From assembly GCA_024639925.1 (NCBI GenBank), contig JAHEGA010000011.1:1-10202 (forward strand): 10,202 nt of DNA, given 5' to 3'. Positions 7,279 to 10,202 of the stretch are shown piece by piece (positions within the stretch are counted from its first letter, which is position 1; every line of letters begins with the position of its first letter). A model generated the notes under the pieces. The model ran no database searches and had not been told where the DNA came from. It worked only from the letters and a program-made list of their open reading frames with translations. Both the position numbers and the translations under genes were made by a program. Source of the DNA: Microbacteriaceae bacterium. Its GTDB lineage: Bacteria; Actinomycetota; Actinomycetes; Actinomycetales; Microbacteriaceae.

Positions 7279-7291
7279 TCACACGTGCTCC

Positions 7292-8098
7292 TTAGTGGAG
7301 AACCATTCCGCCATCGATCATGATCAGCTGTCCGGTCATGTAATCGCTCTCTGAGCTGGCCAGGAACGATGCCGTGCCGACGACATCCTCAGGGAAGGAG
7401 TATCGCTTCATCAGGATCATGTTGGCGGCAAGAGAGTCCATGGACTGCCCCTGCTTCTCGAACATGCCGATCTCGACGAGGTCCTTGTCTAGCTGCTCCC
7501 AGAGCTCGGTGCGCACAACACCGGGGCCGTAGCCATTCACGGTGATGTTGTGGTCCACCAATGCTTTGGCGCCACCCTTGATGAGCCCGAGCACGGCGTG
7601 CTTGGACATCGAATAGGGAATCACGTCGAGGAATGCTTCACGAGAGAGGATTGATCCCACGTTGATGATCTTTCCTGGGAAATCCTTGCTGGGCCCCTGC
7701 GCAATCATCTGCTCGGACACCTGCTTCATCACATTGAAGGCTCCCCACGCGTTGACACCCATGATGAAGTCATAGTTTTCCTTTGAGGTGTTGGGGAAGA
7801 TCGTGGGCTTGTTAACCCCTGCGTTGTTGAGCAGAAGGTTGATTTCCCCAAACTCTTTGACGACATGCGCGACTGCAGCTTTGGCCTGGTCCTCATCGGT
7901 CACGTCCAGTTTGAAATGTGTGGCCTGGCCGCCAGCTGCCCGGATGTCGGCCGCTACCTGCGCGACACCCTCTTCGTTGAGGTCAGCCACGCATACGGCC
8001 GCACCTTGTGCCGCCCAGTGGACAGCAATCGCAGCACCCATACCCTGGGCGCCACCGGTGATGAGAGCCTTTCGTCCGGCTAAACGCTGTGTATCCAT
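7292..8098 (-). CDS. SDR-family NAD-dependent oxidoreductase, acetoin/2,3-butanediol dehydrogenase-like
   Basis: A classical short-chain dehydrogenase of 268 residues. It has the cofactor loop TGGAQGMG (14-21), an acidic D39 at the end of the second strand that favours NAD(H) over NADP(H), NNAG (91-94), the structural N116, and the catalytic S149, Y162 and K166 (YSMSK). The substrate side resembles the acetoin reductase/meso-butanediol dehydrogenase group: LNEE after the second strand, GKIINVGS, GYGPGVVRTELWEQLD (189-204), a region around KQGQS, and the ending SDYMTGQLIMIDGGMV. Substrate assignment is inference; other secondary alcohols or polyols are possible. A ribosome binding site AAGGGA lies about 11 bases before the ATG. 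The gene follows E2 by 140 bp on the same strand and precedes a strong terminator, so it is probably the last gene of the dehydrogenase-complex operon. Confidence 0.9.
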   Translation of the reverse strand: MDTQRLAGRKALITGGAQGMGAAIAVHWAAQGAAVCVADLNEEGVAQVAADIRAAGGQATHFKLDVTDEDQAKAAVAHVVKEFGEINLLLNNAGVNKPTIFPNTSKENYDFIMGVNAWGAFNVMKQVSEQMIAQGPSKDFPGKIINVGSILSREAFLDVIPYSMSKHAVLGLIKGGAKALVDHNITVNGYGPGVVRTELWEQLDKDLVEIGMFEKQGQSMDSLAANMILMKRYSFPEDVVGTASFLASSESDYMTGQLIMIDGGMVLH

Positions 8099-8238
8099 GT
8101 TTTCTTGTCCCTTCGATTCACTGAGGTGGAGCCGACATCGGGGACGGATACCAACAAACGCCCTCGTTCGTAAATGTCAACTCCTACAATACACTTTCGC
8201 TCCGCTGTGTTGCCCTAGAGACCACACGGCGAATGTTG
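8099..8238 (-). promoter_or_regulatory. E2-SDR intergenic gap with possible internal promoter elements
   Basis: This 140-bp gap is long for this compact window. On the minus strand it holds a perfect TTGACA (8175-8180), but no good TANNNT at the normal 17-bp distance from it. It also holds a TATTGT (8186-8191) that fits a -10, without a clear -35. No terminator hairpin is seen after E2, so read-through into the SDR gene is expected, with an extra internal promoter possible. Confidence 0.25.
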
Positions 8239-9510
8239 TTACACGAGGAGCCCCACGGGGTTCTCGATGTGGCGTTGGAAAGCCGCCAGCCACTGTGCTG
8301 CTAGAGCGCCATCCACCGCCCGATGGTCCGCTGACAACGTCACCGTCATCACTGATCCCACCGCCAGGGAGCCATTGTCCACCACAGGTCGCTGGGTGGC
8401 AGCTCCCACCGCAAGAATCCCCCACTGTGGTGGGTTGATAATCGCGGCAAACTCAGTCGTTCCATACATCCCGAGGTTAGTGACGGCGAAACTGCCACCT
8501 TCAATCTCCTCCTGCTTGATGGAACCGGACCTGGCGCGCTCCGCTGCTTGAGCAATGGCGGCATTCACCTCGCCCAGCGACAGGTTCTCTACGCCGCGAA
8601 TGACGGGAGTCAGCAGACCGCCCTCGGTGGCGACGGCCACCGCAATATCGGCAGAATCAAAGCGTTGCATCGCGGTGTCACCCCAGATCACGTTTGCTTC
8701 AGGAACCTCCCTCAACGCCATTGCGACCGCTTTCACAACCCAGTCGTTCACCGAATACTTCACACCTTTGGCGGCATTCACCTCCGAGCGCGCCTGCAGG
8801 AGCCTGTCGACCCGACAGTCAGCACTCAGGTAGAAGTGCGGCACGGTCGACTTCGACTCGCTCAAGCGACGCGCGATGGCCTTGCGCATGCCCGTGTGGG
8901 GAACCTCTACGAACCCGGCTGGGTTGCGAGGAGCTAACGGTGCGGCAGGAACCACCGGTCTGGCCTGAGCGCCTGCTTGGTGGGCTTCGAAGTCTTTTCG
9001 CACGATGCGGCCGCCAGGTCCGGTGCCCTGGATGGCGCTGAGATCAACCCCTGCTTCGCGAGCGAGGCGCCTCACCAAGGGGCTGACGAACAGCCGGCTG
9101 GCTGAAGGGGTCAGAGCCGGCTGTTCGTCAACAGAGGGAGCCACCACGAGCTCAGTCGTGGGCGGAGCTGGAGCCTCCGCAATCGGAGCAGGAACAGGCG
9201 CGGCTTCGGCCACGGGAGTAGCTGGCGCCCCCGCATCGGCAAGCGCCTGAGCAATTTCTGCTTCGCCTTCACCAGGAGCGGTGAAAATCGCAATCGGTGT
9301 CCCCACATCGGCGGAATCGCCAGGCTTGATCAGTACTCGAGCCAGCGTTCCGGCTTCTTCCGCCTGGTACTCGACCGTGGCTTTTTCGGTTTCAATTTCG
9401 GCGAGGACATCTCCCACCGCGACTTCAGCGCCTTCGGTGACCGACCAGGTGGACAGCACAGCTTCGGTCGCACCGGCAAGGACTTCTGGCATTCTCACGA
9501 CACTGGCCAT
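8239..9510 (-). CDS. Dihydrolipoamide acyltransferase (E2) of a 2-oxo acid/acetoin dehydrogenase complex
   Basis: E2 accepts the acyl group from E1 on a lipoyl arm and transfers it to CoA; it forms the core of the complex. The 423-residue protein has one lipoyl domain (about 3-78) with the lipoylated Lys at K43 (IETEKATVEY). An Ala/Pro-rich flexible linker spans about 92-137. A peripheral subunit-binding domain follows (about 141-176, SPLVRRLAREAGVDL...GTGPGGRIVRKD). The catalytic domain (about 200-423) has the active-site DHRAVDG with H396 and D400. Its ATG overlaps the E1 beta TAA by one base (TAATG on the minus strand), with AAAGGGGG about 8 bases upstream, so the two subunits are translationally coupled. 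The acyl substrate cannot be read from the sequence. Genes of this class include pdhC, bkdB and acoC, so no symbol is given. Confidence 0.95.
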   Translation of the reverse strand: MASVVRMPEVLAGATEAVLSTWSVTEGAEVAVGDVLAEIETEKATVEYQAEEAGTLARVLIKPGDSADVGTPIAIFTAPGEGEAEIAQALADAGAPATPVAEAAPVPAPIAEAPAPPTTELVVAPSVDEQPALTPSASRLFVSPLVRRLAREAGVDLSAIQGTGPGGRIVRKDFEAHQAGAQARPVVPAAPLAPRNPAGFVEVPHTGMRKAIARRLSESKSTVPHFYLSADCRVDRLLQARSEVNAAKGVKYSVNDWVVKAVAMALREVPEANVIWGDTAMQRFDSADIAVAVATEGGLLTPVIRGVENLSLGEVNAAIAQAAERARSGSIKQEEIEGGSFAVTNLGMYGTTEFAAIINPPQWGILAVGAATQRPVVDNGSLAVGSVMTVTLSADHRAVDGALAAQWLAAFQRHIENPVGLLV

Positions 9511-10202
9511 TAGCGAGCCCCCTTTGCGGCAATCACACGGCGCAGTCCCGCTTCAACTTCTGCGGTTTGAGCGATAGCGGCCCGCTCAAGAACTTTCGAA
9601 ATGCTGGGTGACGCTTCAGACCCGGTCACCCGTTCCACGGGCTGATCGAGGTAATCGAAGAACCGGCGCTGGATTTCATCCGCGAGCCATCCGCCGTAGG
9701 AGGTTCCGACGGCGCCCTGCTCGACGATCAGCACATTGTTGGTCTTGCGGATGCTCGCCCCGACGGTCTCCCAGTCGAGGCTTGCCCGGTCAAGGAACCG
9801 CAGGTCGACCAGGTCCGCCTCAATTCCGGTGGCGTCCAAGGCTTCGCGAGTGTGATTCACCATCGACATATACGTCAGCACGGTCATATCCCCGCCCTCA
9901 CGGACAAGGGAGGCTGTGCCGTAGGGAATCTGGTAGTCAAGGCCTTCTGCGGGGATCTCGCCTTTGGTCATGTAGAGGTCCACATGCTCGATCATCAAGA
10001 CCGGGTCGTCGCACGCGAGAGCCGCGTTCATCATTCCTACGTAGTCATAAGGGTTGGAAGCGGCCATAATCCGCCAGCCGGGCGCGGTGGCAAATATTCC
10101 CGCGGGGTCCATCAGGTGCTGGGACCCATACCCGCTACCCATCGCAACTTTGGTCCGCAACACCAGGGGAACCGCGGATTCGCCACCAAACATGTGACGC
10201 GC
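9510..10202 (-). CDS. 2-oxo acid dehydrogenase E1 component, beta subunit (5' truncated by window edge)
   Basis: The beta subunit of a thiamine-diphosphate-dependent alpha2-beta2 E1, which decarboxylates a 2-oxo acid (or cleaves acetoin) and loads the lipoyl arm of E2. The frame stays open to the window edge (ARHMFGG...), so the Met at 10193 is internal. About 230 of roughly 330-340 expected residues are visible. Seen are the end of the pyrimidine-binding domain (VPLVLRT, GSQHLMDPAG, NPYDYVGMMNAAL, DDPVLMIEH) and the C-terminal transketolase-type domain (GDMTVLTYMSMV, DLRFLDRASLDWETV, EQGAVGTSYGGWLADEI, RVTGSEASPSI). The TAA overlaps the E2 start. An E1 alpha gene is expected just outside the window. 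Actinobacteria generally use the single-chain AceE for pyruvate, so a heterodimeric E1 suggests another substrate. Confidence 0.93.
   Translation of the reverse strand, partial: ARHMFGGESAVPLVLRTKVAMGSGYGSQHLMDPAGIFATAPGWRIMAASNPYDYVGMMNAALACDDPVLMIEHVDLYMTKGEIPAEGLDYQIPYGTASLVREGGDMTVLTYMSMVNHTREALDATGIEADLVDLRFLDRASLDWETVGASIRKTNNVLIVEQGAVGTSYGGWLADEIQRRFFDYLDQPVERVTGSEASPSISKVLERAAIAQTAEVEAGLRRVIAAKGAR

Noticed and set aside
7788..8438. Plus-strand open frame of about 216 codons across the SDR start and E2 end
   Set aside because: The translation is low in complexity (Ser, Pro, Ala, Arg) without motifs, and it opposes two strongly supported genes.
1..10202. Mobile elements, CRISPR arrays, tRNAs, riboswitches or defence genes
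   Set aside because: No spaced direct repeats, transposase or integrase motifs, tRNA-like cloverleaf or long structured leader was seen by eye; every gap is under 150 bp and the genes are housekeeping or metabolic.

Overview
This window reads as core chromosome of an actinobacterium, most likely a Microbacteriaceae-like lineage, possibly one of the compact aquatic ones. The evidence is an actinobacterial-type methionine aminopeptidase with an N-terminal extension, a strictly polyphosphate-type glucokinase, a small SPOR-like protein next to map, GC-rich codon use, very short intergenic gaps and several overlapping stop or start codons. The lineage call is from remembered family similarity, not from a search. 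I see no phage, transposon, CRISPR, tRNA or rRNA.

Left part (1-3533, mostly plus strand): the 3' end of nadE (glutamine-dependent NAD+ synthetase), then panB (pantothenate/CoA pathway) 9 bp later. A 57-residue minus-strand gene follows, whose stop codon overlaps the panB stop. Its start lies only 25 bp from the divergent GTG start of map. map overlaps ppgK (polyphosphate glucokinase) by ATGA. This block combines cofactor synthesis (NAD, CoA), N-terminal protein maturation and glucose phosphorylation.

Middle part (3530-7180, minus strand): glpD (FAD glycerol-3-phosphate dehydrogenase), then a small GYF_2-like/TM2 membrane protein, then hflX (ribosome-associated GTPase). All point left and converge on ppgK with a 4-bp overlap at the stops.

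Right part (7247-10202, minus strand): a heterodimeric 2-oxo acid dehydrogenase-type operon entering from the right edge. It has E1 beta (partial), E2 with one lipoyl domain (start overlapping the E1 beta stop by 1 nt), and, 140 bp on, an SDR resembling acetoin/2,3-butanediol dehydrogenases. A strong 15-bp inverted-repeat terminator ends the unit and separates it from glpD. The SDR makes acetoin/butanediol or a related small keto-alcohol a reasonable substrate guess, but the sequence alone does not settle it.

No clearly new system is visible. The items most worth a second look are the small SPOR-like gene between panB and map, the His-to-Leu change in the ExGH sugar-binding motif of PpgK, the unassigned substrate of the E1/E2/SDR operon, and the overlapping divergent -10 elements in front of map.
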